Part shown: piece after piece, positions 52,201-61,900 of the stretch
How positions within the stretch are numbered: position 1 is the stretch's first letter
Layout: each line of letters begins with the position of its first letter
IMG/VR virus record: IMGVR_UViG_3300020060_000010
Coordinates: 19,546 to 83,545 of that record
DNA length: 64,000 nt
From: a virus
Strand: one strand, 5' to 3'
Program-made: the position numbers and the translations under genes
Notes under the pieces: generated by a model
Seen by the model: only the letters and a program-made list of their open reading frames with translations
What the model was told of the DNA's origin: nothing
The model's database searches: none

Positions 52201-52482
52201 CGCGACCGTTGGATTATTGCTCTGGCCAAGACTGCCACCACTGCAGCCCTGGAAGACCTTTCTGACCTGCTCTACTTCAACGTAAGCGAGAAGGCTTACA
52301 AGATTTGGCGTACGGCCGGAGATGAACACTTCCGTGCAGACCACATTAGCCTCAATGGTGTAAAATTGTCTGTTAAGGACTCCTTCACTGCCGGTACCGA
52401 ACAACTACGATACCCTTGTGATGGATACAGCGACGCAAACAGCGTATGCTCTTGCTGGATTTACTACGGAGTTGATTCGTAA
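49216..52482 (+). CDS. portal protein fused to MuF-like domain, with intein, 1088 aa
   Basis: HK97-type portal: WVYRCVDAIANSQAG near 50, FNANFLKNDGRPG near 210-225, AFGVPESVLGNASGR just before the intein, then TYSNAETENEGFW. Builds the dodecameric vertex for DNA entry. After the portal domain, residues about 830-1088 form a MuF-type head-morphogenesis region ending W-R-T-A-G-D-E-H-F-R-A-D-H, LNGV, F-T-A-G and C-D-G...C-S-C-W. TAAGTAAGGTAAAC before ATG. Confidence 0.92.
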   Translation: MGFLDNVFRKSVSSEVETKKRGFVNLGGGNFGFGNGYDRGSKWDDFEYAQDRGLDLVVWVYRCVDAIANSQAGVTINTHKKGDPLNSFVEMDNVFNILNSWSNPYENSFNWRYRLTAQLLLSTQGAFIEVSKTASGKIMHAYLLNPGQVEVVRHPTQFVDHYKVNRGTHIEEVPKDNIIWVMIKPRPGDPYTQMTPITSAGVAIDTDYLARKFNANFLKNDGRPGMLIAINGDADQDTTAEILDQFRGGPAAAGMPVVIEADGMDVIDMQGKPRDAQWEEAIASAKDTILAAFGVPESVLGNASGRCLRASEKVHLANGSIKKAEELVGQTVELMQTWKGTNQKVNARVEYAAKEPIYKLTTFSGRTIETNGEHPLYMATCSAWGKFKRDFYAHAWTPMHAISLNYKRHDAVGDGTYTEVAIPLHFNDEDGPDFNFDDAFEDGKNLDVVPDYIFKASAETKRSFLSGVYSTHGRVSQHTAFDVVVPSLQYASDLQIILQRLGINAYVNTKKLTRVVSIGGKVNIVNFLAQVEIVGDNEAKAIAVFERLSTDTTREINFHRSDDLPEGFIWDRIADVELIGVDQTVAITINKGDNSYLSSFLEHNTYSNAETENEGFWVGTMKPHCQAISRGLEPLTGSITDDITLKFNFNEIDVLERVERKRLDTVKQDWASGALTQNEYLEAIGRPRVKDPLADVYMLPNGLPIGDPDNVQAYWDAMRLLSEIQAPKQQNMLGASPFSSNGAIGDGIVGGRNDMITGQTAAVGINSGQTINQQAARTLRSANHNNTTPAAVNPNAVTAVSDRVSQLINKTDEVEAVIEVKQIDMSDPHKNVRHRMHGFLEGCLESWSSRQISVVSDRVSHVKVRKGTRHWDGETKVDRVLDTGYIVEQDQWITDLKANIAPSIRKTLRDRAFDIATELKENGHVRPKPGSGALETLLGEDYSDQIKAIADCAVDYVSESAKSQTELVAKHISILDSDNRSIDEIKSTLDSETFDRDRWIIALAKTATTAALEDLSDLLYFNVSEKAYKIWRTAGDEHFRADHISLNGVKLSVKDSFTAGTEQLRYPCDGYSDANSVCSCWIYYGVDS
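50134..51027 (+). mobile_element. intein with degenerate endonuclease in portal, 298 aa
   Basis: Cys1 (CLRASEKVHLANG) to FLEHN followed by extein Thr. Block B is present as T-N-G-E-H-P-L-Y. Only a decayed LAGLIDADG helix is visible (SFLSGVYSTHGRV, lacking the acidic pair), so splicing is probably intact but homing is not. Confidence 0.92.
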
Positions 52483-53678
52483 TGTCGGAATGGCTGACAG
52501 TCAGTGGCAACCCAATCGTCGCTGACGAGTCTAAGACCATGAAGATTGTACGAACAGTTGGCGGTGCTCGTAGATACGGTCAGCCAAAGGGCTCCATCAT
52601 CGTACGAGATGGCAAGGACCCTCTGGATGCCTTGGTGGCACTTCCGAACGATCGTGAAGGCTACGAAAAAGTAGCTGACCTAAACGGCAACGTTTACTAT
52701 GTCGGCTTCGTCAAGGACCCAAAAGGTAACGAGACGTGGGTAGTAGAAACTGCTGATGGTCAGAAGGCCAAGGAAGCGACCTCCAGTGAGATTGCTTTCT
52801 CGTGGCTCAATAACCAAGTTGGTGGAAACAGCGCTACACCAGATGAGCGCTTGCCAGATGTGGTTCTTTCTAAGCCTACCGACTCAGCAAGAATGCGTAT
52901 CGAGAAGGCAGAGCTTAACAGACCAGAATACGGACTGTCACAAGCACAAGGCGCGTCACTTGGCGTTCTGAAAGAGGGGGAACTCGTCAAGTACCGTCAA
53001 CTACGAGATAGCGGACTGGATCACGCTCACGCCTACAAGCTGTCTCATTCGGGTTCACCAACCCCGACACCTAAGCCAAAGCCAACTCCGGCCCCAGCTA
53101 AGAAGAAACAAATGGACACAGCAGTCGAATACAAGAGACAGTTTACTACCGAGCGCCTGGAAGAACTGGGCAAGGCTGGTAAAGCTTTCAAGAACCACAA
53201 CGGTGACTGGTCTTATCCAGTCGAGTCCGAGCAGGATCTCAAGAACGCCATCCAGGCAGTGGGGCGTTGTGCACCAGCAGATCGCAACGGACTTATCCGC
53301 TACCTGAAGCGTCGTGCGTCTGCTCTCGGAAAGCGCGACCTGGTGCCAGATCAGTGGAGTGGCCAGAAAGACGAGATGGGTTGGGACATGGAAGAAAAGG
53401 TCCATGGCCACCAGACTCTTGAGCGCGCACCAGGCAAACGAGATAATTGGGTAGAGATCGCAGGTGGGCTTCCTCCTTACATCGAGCACATCGCTCAGGC
53501 TCTCCATGAGCGTGAAGGCTTCACTATCAGCCGCGCTATCGCCACTGCCGTCAATCGTGTAAAGCGTTGGGCTGCAGGTCTGGATAATGTAAAGCCAGAC
53601 ACTCGCGCAAAAGCAATTAAAGCCTTGGCTCAGTGGACCGCGCTAAAAGCAAAGAGCGCCGCAAAGCGCAATAAGTAG
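52482..53678 (+). CDS. capsid-assembly protein with DUF6582-like domain, 398 aa
   Basis: N-terminal 130 residues are strand-rich; a Pro/Lys linker (PTPTPKPKPTPAPAKK) precedes the segment GDWSYPVESEQDLKNAIQAVGR and LIRYLKRRASALG, typical of a small domain found in capsid-associated proteins of actinophages. The C-terminal 80 residues are basic. Starts on the portal stop (one-base overlap). Possible role with scaffold or internal head proteins. Confidence 0.75.
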   Translation: MSEWLTVSGNPIVADESKTMKIVRTVGGARRYGQPKGSIIVRDGKDPLDALVALPNDREGYEKVADLNGNVYYVGFVKDPKGNETWVVETADGQKAKEATSSEIAFSWLNNQVGGNSATPDERLPDVVLSKPTDSARMRIEKAELNRPEYGLSQAQGASLGVLKEGELVKYRQLRDSGLDHAHAYKLSHSGSPTPTPKPKPTPAPAKKKQMDTAVEYKRQFTTERLEELGKAGKAFKNHNGDWSYPVESEQDLKNAIQAVGRCAPADRNGLIRYLKRRASALGKRDLVPDQWSGQKDEMGWDMEEKVHGHQTLERAPGKRDNWVEIAGGLPPYIEHIAQALHEREGFTISRAIATAVNRVKRWAAGLDNVKPDTRAKAIKALAQWTALKAKSAAKRNK

Positions 53679-53741
53679 TATTTTAACAGATAATTTGAGA
53701 TAATAAATACGTTAAGTCAAAGGAAATGATTAGGTATCACT

Positions 53742-55031
53742 ATGCAGCAATTAGAACATAAGGACGCCAAGGCTGTTGCCGGGCTCGTTGTTGAAGAGGC
53801 TGTAAGCAACGATGGCGATAAGATCGGCATTGTCAAGGCTCTTGTGTCCATCACGGGCATCAAGGATCACGTGGGTGACATCATCACTCCTGGCGCTTAC
53901 GCACGCACTCTCAAGACCCGCAAGCCAAAAGGCGTTGCTCACCACAGTTGGGATACTCCTGTGTCCCGCACCAAGGACATCGAAGAGTACATGCCAGGCG
54001 ATTCACGCCTGCCAAAGAATATGTCAGATGGCAAGGCTTGGCCAGTCGGCGCGGGCGCACTCTACGTTGAGACAGAATTCAACCTTGAGACACAGCGCGG
54101 ACGCGAAGCTTACTCAGACATCAAGTTCTTCGGTGACGACGCAGAGTTCTCCATCGGTTACAAGGTACCAACTGGCGGTTCACGCAAGGACGCCAAGACA
54201 AACACTCGCCACATCGACGATCTCGATCTGTTCGAGTACTCACCAGTTCTATTTGGTGCTGCACCTGGTACCCGTCAGCTTGCAGGCGTAAAGTCACTCT
54301 TCGCCACAGATGAAGAGTTCCTTGATGCTGTTAACGCTGTTGTTTCTGAGGAAAAGGGCGAAAAGGATGAGGACGAGACCGAAGAGGTCGCTCCTGATAC
54401 TGAGCCTGATGACGGTCTACTGACTGAGTCTGACAAGGAAGTTCTTGCCGAGATCGTAGAGTCTGACGAGAACACGCCAGTTGAAGGCGAAAAGGTTATC
54501 GAGGCTGTTGTGACTGTCCCAGAAACAACACTTGCCGATGTACTGTTTGCAATCGAGCAGCTAAAGACCGCCATCGCAGAACTTCAGACCAAGACACTCG
54601 TTGATGTTTCTGACATCGTAAACGAGACCGAAAAAGAGAAGTCAGACGACGAGTCAGAGGTAGAGCACAAGGTTGAGTCCAGTCCTCTCCGCAAGGCAAT
54701 GGACGAGCTAATCTATGAGTCCACATTCGACCAGGCACTAATTGACCAGATTGATGAGGCTGTTCTTGGTCTCGAAGGTTCAATCAAGGCTGCTGACGGC
54801 AACTCTATCGCTCAGTACGCAACTCTTGCTCTCGACGGTATCTCAAAGGCCAAGGATTCAAAGCCTGACGAGAAGACCGCAGAAGAGCTAAATGTTCTTG
54901 CCAAGGCAATCGATGAGGCAGTTAAGGCTGCCGCTGGTGTTACCACAGAAGCACCTATCGAAGAGGCTGCACCAGCACCTCAGGCCAAGTCAATTTCACT
55001 CAGCGATTGGGAATCACTTCTCAAGAGTTGA
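53742..55031 (+). CDS. HK97-family prohead protease with acidic C-terminal scaffold-like region, 429 aa
   Basis: Peptidase domain in residues 1-185: ALVSITGIKDHVGDII, H-H-S-W-D-T-P-V (catalytic His) and E-F-S-I-G-Y-K-V (catalytic Ser), then YSPVLFGAAPGT. Residues 195-429 are very acidic and helical, as in a scaffold fused to protease. Cleaves scaffold and capsid N-terminus during maturation. A spaced -10-like GATAATAAAT lies upstream. Confidence 0.92.
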   Translation: MQQLEHKDAKAVAGLVVEEAVSNDGDKIGIVKALVSITGIKDHVGDIITPGAYARTLKTRKPKGVAHHSWDTPVSRTKDIEEYMPGDSRLPKNMSDGKAWPVGAGALYVETEFNLETQRGREAYSDIKFFGDDAEFSIGYKVPTGGSRKDAKTNTRHIDDLDLFEYSPVLFGAAPGTRQLAGVKSLFATDEEFLDAVNAVVSEEKGEKDEDETEEVAPDTEPDDGLLTESDKEVLAEIVESDENTPVEGEKVIEAVVTVPETTLADVLFAIEQLKTAIAELQTKTLVDVSDIVNETEKEKSDDESEVEHKVESSPLRKAMDELIYESTFDQALIDQIDEAVLGLEGSIKAADGNSIAQYATLALDGISKAKDSKPDEKTAEELNVLAKAIDEAVKAAAGVTTEAPIEEAAPAPQAKSISLSDWESLLKS

Positions 55032-55150
55032 TATTAACCATAGTTTTGTTGTAAAATGAATATGTCGTTATCGATCAGAGACAAGTGCTGACTTGTAGCA
55101 AAGATAACAAACCTAATTTTAAGTCATATATATCTAAAAGGATATACCAA

Positions 55151-56473
55151 ATGAGTAATGCAGATTACAAGTCGGCAGTAGACGTAGAAGTAAAGAACAT
55201 CTCAGATGCTCTTGCTCACCTACAAGCCAACGATGGTGTCAAGGTAGACGGCAACACCGTTCACATCGACGAGAAGGTTTACAACGAGATTGCCGCTTCC
55301 AAGGCCAAGCTCGCCCAGCTAAAGAACCTAATGTCAACTGACTCTGAGCTTTCAGAGATCAAGGGTCTATTTGATGAGGCAGTTGCTGAGAAGCAGGCTT
55401 TCTCACCAGCACCCGTACAGTACAAGACCTTCGGTGAGCAGTTCGCTGACTCAGACGAGCTAAAGGAAATGTTCGATCGCAACGAAAAGTCCTCAAAGGA
55501 TTTCGGCATCGATTCAGCCGACGTTGTTGCAGCTAACGCACAGGTCAAGGACGTATACAGCGCCCAGAACCCTTACGCCAGCACAGTCGGTATTGCAGGC
55601 GTTCGTCAGACCCTCCCACTAGTACAGATCCCACAGCTACGTCAGCGTATTCGTGACCTGTTCCCAGTGAACCGCACTGCATCTAACCTAATCGAGTTCT
55701 TCCGTGTTGTCGAAATGGCAAACGGTGGACGCGGTAACGCTGCAGTAGTTGCAGAGCGTCGTGCGCAGGATGGCACTTCTGCTCCTGCAGGCAACCAGAC
55801 CACTGACGTATTCGGTCTAAAGCCCAAGTCCGTCGTGAACTTCGAGTCTGACCAGGCTTCTGTTCGCACAATCGCTCACTGGGTTGCAGTTCACCGTAAC
55901 ACACTGGCTGACAAGTCACAGATCCGCTCCGTCATCGACAACCAGCTATTCTACGGTCTAGCCCTAGTTGAGGACGACCAGCTTCTAAATGGTACAGGAA
56001 CCGGCGAAGAAGTTCGCGGAATCCTAAATACCCCAGGCATCCTGGAGTACACCGCACCAACCGGCGAGATCAAGTCTGACTCTCTACGTCGTGCACAGAC
56101 CCTATCTGCTCTATCACTATTCCCAGCAACAGGCTATGTCCTGCACCCAAATGACTGGGAAGATGTAGAGCTACAGAAGGTCAGCGCAACTGACGATCGC
56201 TACATGCTAGTCACCAACGTATCTGTTGGTGCAGCTTCACGCGTATGGCGTCTACCAGTGGTTGAATCCCCTTCAATCACCGAAGGTGACTTCCTAACTG
56301 GTGCATTCGGCCAGGGCGTACAGATCTGGGATCGCGAGCAGGCTAACATCCGCGTCAGCGATTCACACGCAGATTACTTCACACGTAACGCTCTAGCAAT
56401 CCTAGCAGAAGAGCGTCTAGCTCTAACTGTGACCCACCCACAGAGCGTAGTTCACGGTCACTTCGACGCCTGA
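55151..56473 (+). CDS. HK97-fold major capsid protein, 440 aa
   Basis: AAAGGATATACCAA before ATG 55151. Residues 1-115 are the helical delta-like region removed or used as scaffold; thereafter LPLVQIPQLRQRIRDLFP, ERRAQDG, IAHWVAVHRNTLADKSQI, GTGTGEEVRGILNTPGI and LHPNDWEDVEL follow the HK97 order. Codon use is notably uniform (CTA for leucine), as expected for the most abundant late protein. Confidence 0.95.
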   Translation: MSNADYKSAVDVEVKNISDALAHLQANDGVKVDGNTVHIDEKVYNEIAASKAKLAQLKNLMSTDSELSEIKGLFDEAVAEKQAFSPAPVQYKTFGEQFADSDELKEMFDRNEKSSKDFGIDSADVVAANAQVKDVYSAQNPYASTVGIAGVRQTLPLVQIPQLRQRIRDLFPVNRTASNLIEFFRVVEMANGGRGNAAVVAERRAQDGTSAPAGNQTTDVFGLKPKSVVNFESDQASVRTIAHWVAVHRNTLADKSQIRSVIDNQLFYGLALVEDDQLLNGTGTGEEVRGILNTPGILEYTAPTGEIKSDSLRRAQTLSALSLFPATGYVLHPNDWEDVELQKVSATDDRYMLVTNVSVGAASRVWRLPVVESPSITEGDFLTGAFGQGVQIWDREQANIRVSDSHADYFTRNALAILAEERLALTVTHPQSVVHGHFDA

Positions 56474-56501
56474 TCGATCGGAATAATCTCTCAATGAGAG
56501 T

Positions 56502-56533
56502 CTCTCCTGCTATAATGGCAGGAGAGATTTTCG
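56502..56533 (+). terminator. terminator with TATAAT in its loop
   Basis: CTCTCCTGC-TATAATG-GCAGGAGAG, nine-bp stem, then ATTTTCG, just after the capsid gene. The loop is a consensus -10, so the element may stop capsid transcription and restart it for 56552-56749. Confidence 0.82.
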
Positions 56534-56551
56534 TTATGTACAAGGAGAAAC

Positions 56552-56749
56552 ATGCCAAATATCACTCTTACGCTTCAAGGTGGGCTTACTGAAGGAGCGT
56601 TTGCCGTGAACCAAGCTAAAATCGACAAGGTGTTGGCCGACATGGAAAATGGTGTTGACTTTATCAAGTTTATCAATGGCCAGGACGGATACACCTATCT
56701 GACAAAGTGGTATCAAACCACACACATTAGCTGTGTGACAATTTCTTAG
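56552..56749 (+). CDS. hypothetical virion-region protein, 65 aa
   Basis: ACAAGGAGAAAC before the ATG. NITLTLQGGLTEGAFAVN then a helix; a possible decoration protein by position only. Flanked by terminators on both sides. Confidence 0.75.
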   Translation: MPNITLTLQGGLTEGAFAVNQAKIDKVLADMENGVDFIKFINGQDGYTYLTKWYQTTHISCVTIS

Positions 56750-56769
56750 TCGCCACCTAAGGAGGAACG

Positions 56770-56800
56770 CCCTGGTCAGAGATGGCCAGGGTTGTTCTGA
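56770..56800 (+). terminator. rho-independent terminator
   Basis: CCCTGGTCA-GAGA-TGGCCAGGG stem followed by TTGTTCTGATTT. Ends the 65-aa gene unit. Confidence 0.85.
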
Positions 56801-56807
56801 TTTATGG

Positions 56808-56813
56808 TAAAAT
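56808..56813 (+). promoter_or_regulatory. late -10-like element TAAAAT
   Basis: Between the terminator and the next gene; same form as upstream of 55151, 45341 and 62391 (TGGTAAAATTTAC, TTGTAAAATGAAT, GATAAAATATA, GTTAAAATTGG). Confidence 0.5.
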
Positions 56814-56841
56814 TTACTTAGAACGTTCAATGGGAAGTGTT

Positions 56842-57168
56842 ATGTCTGATTTGATTATCCAGCAGGGCACGGATGACTCTTTTGTATGGCCAGTCACCGA
56901 TGCTGATGGCCTACCCATTGATCTAACCGGTTGGTCTGTAAGCGCACAGGTTCGCAATATTCGTGACAATATCGTACACGAGTGGAATGACGAAGAAGAG
57001 AACGTTGCTTACCAAGATGGACTGATCTATATTCTCTGGACCAGTACTGAATCTGCCGCATGGACTTGGACTGAAGGCAAATACGACCTTGAGGCCACTC
57101 TGCCTGGCGGAAATGTGATTCGACTGGACCAAGGTTTTATTTCATTAGCTAAGGAAGTTACACGATGA
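56842..57168 (+). CDS. fibre-associated beta-domain protein (BppU-N-like), 108 aa
   Basis: GTDDSFVWPVTDADGLPIDLTGWSVSAQVR (quoted in part: LPIDLTGWSVSAQVR) matches the N-terminal domain of phage baseplate or fibre proteins such as BppU. GGGAAGTGTT before ATG 56842. Confidence 0.8.
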   Translation: MSDLIIQQGTDDSFVWPVTDADGLPIDLTGWSVSAQVRNIRDNIVHEWNDEEENVAYQDGLIYILWTSTESAAWTWTEGKYDLEATLPGGNVIRLDQGFISLAKEVTR

Positions 57169-57425
57169 CTATTATTGTAGGCAATCCTGGCCAAGGCGGA
57201 GCAGGTCCAGTTTCAACCGTACAGCGTTACGCGCGCCTGCATACACAAGATGAAGCTCTAACCGTTTGGGTTATCCAGCACGATCTCGGTTATGACCCCG
57301 CTGGCATCACTGTCGTTGACGAATTCAATAACGTGCACTGGCCGAATATCACTTACCCCACAGTTAATAGTATAATTAGACTGGACTTCGAAACGCCTGT
57401 ACGTGGTGTTTGTCGCCTATCATAA
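57165..57425 (+). CDS. fibre-associated beta-domain protein, 86 aa
   Basis: WVIQHDLGYDPAGITVVDE and the final F-E-T-P-V-R-G-V-C-R-L follow the common H-x-L-G-x-x-P small beta domain of tail fibres, also seen at the end of the next gene. ATGA coupling. Confidence 0.78.
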   Translation: MTIIVGNPGQGGAGPVSTVQRYARLHTQDEALTVWVIQHDLGYDPAGITVVDEFNNVHWPNITYPTVNSIIRLDFETPVRGVCRLS

Positions 57426-57435
57426 GGAAAAGTAA

Positions 57436-58044
57436 ATGGCAACACAAAATTTCTATGGTGACGCAGCCTTCAAGAAGACTGTCACCGTTACAGGCACTAT
57501 CACGCATGCTGATGGTACATCTGTTGGTCAAGGCGCGACCAAGGGTCAGGTAGACGCCGCTTATAGCAACGCTAGACTCCGCTCCAACCACACCGGTACA
57601 CAGGCTGCAGCTACCATCTCTGACTTCAGTACTGTTGTTGACGGTCGTATCGATACAAAGATTGCTACTCTAGTTGGCGGCGCTCCTTCAACATTCGACA
57701 CTCTGTCTGAGATCGCAACATGGATTGCGTCTGACGAGTCAGGCACAGCCACTCTAGTAGGTCGAGTTACAGCAGCCGAATCTGCTATTGATGCTCTGGA
57801 AACAGGAGCAGGCGGCGCAGTTTTCAAGGCTAATGTCGGAGACGGAACTGCCTTCTCCTATACAGTCACTCACTCACTCAACACATTTGATGTATCTGTA
57901 GAAGTTTTCGAAACAACTGGCAACCGTCAGACAGTTTTTCCAGTCATTACACGCCCTACTTTGGACACTGTGCTTGTGGACTTTGATGGTGCAGCATCTG
58001 CACCAGCGTCGGCATCGCACCGGGTTATTGTTAGAGGAAGCTAA
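57436..58044 (+). CDS. fibre protein, 202 aa
   Basis: Helical, alanine-rich first two-thirds with S-N-H-T-G-T-Q and I-A-T-W-I, typical of trimeric phage fibres, then a C-terminal beta domain (TVTHSLNTFDVSVEVFE). CATAAGGAAAAGTAA before the ATG. Confidence 0.82.
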   Translation: MATQNFYGDAAFKKTVTVTGTITHADGTSVGQGATKGQVDAAYSNARLRSNHTGTQAAATISDFSTVVDGRIDTKIATLVGGAPSTFDTLSEIATWIASDESGTATLVGRVTAAESAIDALETGAGGAVFKANVGDGTAFSYTVTHSLNTFDVSVEVFETTGNRQTVFPVITRPTLDTVLVDFDGAASAPASASHRVIVRGS

Positions 58045-58964
58045 TGCCACAAAAAATCTATGGCCTTGGCGTAGATGAGGTTTCTGATTTTAGTACAGTC
58101 GGTGCTCTAGTCGCTAAAGCCTCTGATGCCAACGCAGCCAGATCTGCCATTGGCGCAGGCACATCGAGCCTTGCTCTTGGCACAAGCTCAATCACTGCCA
58201 AAGCAGGAGACTATGCTCCAGCATGGACTGATGTCACCAGTAAGCCTGCTGTAATCGGTGCTGGTGTAGATGCTGCCGCTGCACGTACGGCAATTGGTGC
58301 TGGAACGTCTTCCCTGGTTCTTGGAACTGGTTCAGGCAATGCTAAGGCCGGTGACTACCAGCCCACCTGGACACAGATTACCTCTAAGCCAGCAGTCATT
58401 GCAGCAGGAGCAGACGCCGCGGCGGCCAGAACCGCTATTGGAGCGGGAACCTCCAGTCTTGCACTAGGTACATCAAGTTCAACCGCCAAGGCTGGCGATT
58501 ATCAGCCAGCGTGGACTGACGTAACTTCAAAGCCTACGTTCCTTGCTTCTGGGTCTACAGCACAGATCGCAAGAGATGCTATCGGAGCCGGTACTTCAAG
58601 CCTCGCAATCGGCACCTCGAACGTAACAGCTAAGGCTGGTGACTGGACTCCTTCTGTTTCTGAGATCCAAGGTACAACGTCTTTCGGCCGCGACATGATG
58701 GCGACTACAAACGCCGCTTCAGCCAAGACTCTATTGACTCTGACCAAAACCGACGTAGGCCTTGCCAACGTAGCTAACACGGCAGACTCCGAGAAGTCAT
58801 TCACACCAGACCAGATTAGCTTCAGTTCCTTTGCAGAAGAGATCCTTGCCTGCGCAGACGCTGAAGCGCTTCGAGCACTGATCAATATCTACTTTGTTGG
58901 CCTAACTGAAGATACAAGCTCTCTACCTTCCGATTCACTTATCGTACGAAAGAGCACTGACTAA
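58044..58964 (+). CDS. repeat fibre protein, 306 aa
   Basis: Four tandem repeats of about 44 residues, each with A-R-(S/T/D)-A-I-G-A-G-T-S-S-L, then (A/G)KAGD(Y/W)xP and (T/I)SKP. Repeats are imperfect at DNA level, so they are old or selected. TAATG coupling with 57436-58044. Probably part of the same virion appendage. Confidence 0.85.
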   Translation: MPQKIYGLGVDEVSDFSTVGALVAKASDANAARSAIGAGTSSLALGTSSITAKAGDYAPAWTDVTSKPAVIGAGVDAAAARTAIGAGTSSLVLGTGSGNAKAGDYQPTWTQITSKPAVIAAGADAAAARTAIGAGTSSLALGTSSSTAKAGDYQPAWTDVTSKPTFLASGSTAQIARDAIGAGTSSLAIGTSNVTAKAGDWTPSVSEIQGTTSFGRDMMATTNAASAKTLLTLTKTDVGLANVANTADSEKSFTPDQISFSSFAEEILACADAEALRALINIYFVGLTEDTSSLPSDSLIVRKSTD

Positions 58965-58967
58965 CCT

Positions 58968-61900
58968 ATGGCAGTCCCAACAGGTGTCATTGGTCGTACA
59001 GCTAAGGTTTTTGTCAATACCGGCGCTAATACACTAAGCCCAGCTACTAGTGTGATTGATGTTAGTTCTGGCGTGCCATCTCAGTCTATTCAGACTGGCG
59101 ACGTTATGTTCCTTTTCTTCACCTTCTCGCAGAGTGCTAGCCTTGGAACGTTGACTCCACCAGCCGGTTGGATTCTTGTCGCTTCTGTTTCTGGTACTGC
59201 TGCCAATATGTCAGTATTTATTTATATGAAGGCGCGTGAATCTGGCGAAACCAGCTATTCTTGGACTCTAGGTTCCGGTGCTACGCCTAACGCTCGCTTT
59301 GCGTGGGTAAGAGATGCAGTTGTCACTGATTATCAAAGTAGCACTTTCCATATTCGCGGTGACAGTGGTTTTGGTAGCTCGACAACTAATATCGCAGCAA
59401 GCTTGACTACTCTTGAAGATGATATGACCGCATATGCATTTTCATTCGATAAGTCAAATCCGAATGGCGTTGCGCGAACCGAATCTCAGCATTCAGTTTC
59501 AAACTTTACCAAGGTTGCTACTTGGGCTAACGATACAGCGACTGAAGGTTGGACTAGCACTGCGGTTATGGAAACAGTGCTTGTTGGTTATAAGCAAATG
59601 CCAACTGCTGGTGCAACTGGATCTGCCACTGTTACTTATCCATATGCAAACGGCACCAACGGTTGGTCTGGCATTATTGCTCTGAAGCCAGCAGAATCTC
59701 TTGAGACTCCTCCTACAGGCGTTATCGAAACTGCTTTCATCCCGAACTTCTTAGATACTAAGCTAACTGTCGGCGCTTCTGTCACACAAGGCAGTACATT
59801 TAAGATTCGAGTCGGCCTAGAACCTACCTTGACCGGTGCAGTCGATTTTACTGGCGCTATCTCTATCAATAATCTTGCTACTGCTACAGCCACCGGATTG
59901 ACGGCTGGTACCAAGTACTACGTCAGTTTCTTGATTGATGATGTACTTCAAACTGATTACCAGCTATCTGGCAGCACTACAGGCTACGGACCTGGTACAT
60001 ACAAGGCTCTTGCTGGCTCTTGCCAGGTAACTGGGTCCAATCACGCCTCTCTAGCGGCCATGGCTGATGAGGAAGCGCTCTTCCTCGCGCACATGGGTGA
60101 CATCCACTACGAAGACGCAGACAATGCCAGTGACTGGTTGCAGGGCATGCGTTCATCCATGACCGCCGCTAACCAGATCGAACTCATGAAGAACACTCCA
60201 ATGAGCTACATCTGGGACAACCACGACCGTATCATCATCGACACCCTCAACACCGGCACCACAGATCCTGAAACAGTAGATCTGTATCGCGAGATGGCTG
60301 GAACTGAGTGGTCAGCAGAAGACGCAATGTACTCGACCTGGGTAACCGGTGGCGTACGATTTATCCACACTGACCCTTGGACACTTCGTGATGACCCCGA
60401 CCTTGTGTCAGAGCCTCGCAATATGTTTGGTGCGACTCAGAAGGCGTGGATCAAGGCGACAATGCTGGCTTCCACGGAAGCTATGATCGTCTGGTTCTGT
60501 TCTTTCCCCAACCATAACGCTCAGAACGGTCGCTGGAACTCATTCCAGGACGAAGTTGACGAGATGGGTGCTTGGGCTACCGCCAATCCTTTCGTGAAGC
60601 ATCGCCTGATTATGATTGGTGGAGACTCACACGACCTTCGCGCAGATTCTGGTACCCGCACAGTCGGTCTCGTCGGAGATGGCTTTCCAACCCACAACTT
60701 CATCGGCGTGCCTACTCTAAACGTCTCTGGCTTTGACCAAGGTTCAGATACTCTCTGGGATACTGGCAACTGGGATATTGCACAGGCAGTAACTGGCGCT
60801 GGCTCAGGATCTTACTCTCGCTTGACTTGGACCTATTCACAGTATCCAGACACGGTTGACATGCTCTGGGAGGCGATTGACGGCAGTGACGGCACTGTTT
60901 TGGCCTCATATCGTCGTCTCGGTAGCCTGCCTAAGGTCAAGGTCTTCCAAGGTGGCGGTTTCGTAGACACTCCTTCTGTCATCGGTTTCAAAGTCGCAGA
61001 TGCCCGCGAACTGATTCAGGCATCAATGCACTTCATTGTTTCTCGCCCGAACGAATTCAACACTGGCTGGGAGCGCACAGGAGTTACGCTCACTGATTAC
61101 TCGACACCTTCAACAATTCTGACCGACCAGACACTAGACTCCAGAAATATATTGACCGATATCACTGTCTCTGCGGACGTTATTGTGACTAGATCTATGA
61201 TTAATGGTCACATTTACGCTGACGGTGTTGGATATTCTCTTCTTTTGGAAGATTGCGAAATTGACGCAAGTACTTTCGACGGAGCGGCAGTAGGGTTCCA
61301 GAATGTGACCATTCGTCGCTGTAACATCTACGGCGGAGCTAACTCTGTTATTGGTAGCAGTAATATCATTATCGAGGACTCTATCCTGCACGATCAATAT
61401 CTTGCTCCAGGATCTGGCGCACACCAGAACGGTTTCTTGTCAAATGGTGGATCAAACGTAGTGATTCACAACTGCGTCATCCATGCCAACCAGCCCGACA
61501 ATGGCTCCGGTGGCGGTGTCTCCACGAACCTTTCTCTGTTTGGTGACTTTGCTCCAATCGCAGACGTTACTATCGAAGGATGTTACTTCCCAGCAACACC
61601 AGGCGCATACAGTGTATCGCTCGGTTACAACCCAGGTTGGCCTGAAGAAGGCAAGGAGTTCGGAGATAACCCAACGAACGTTATTTTCCGCAACAATGTG
61701 TTTGAGCGCGGAGATTCTGGAAATGGTGGCGTGTTTGGACCTGTTACCAGCTTCCTTGATGACAACGGTAATATTTTCGAGAACAACACTTGGGAAGATG
61801 GCGAACTCATCACTTTGACCGGCGCGACTGGTATTTACCACTCTATCTTCGGAGCCAACCCACACGAGGCACAAACAGTTGGTACGGACAGTATCGACGT

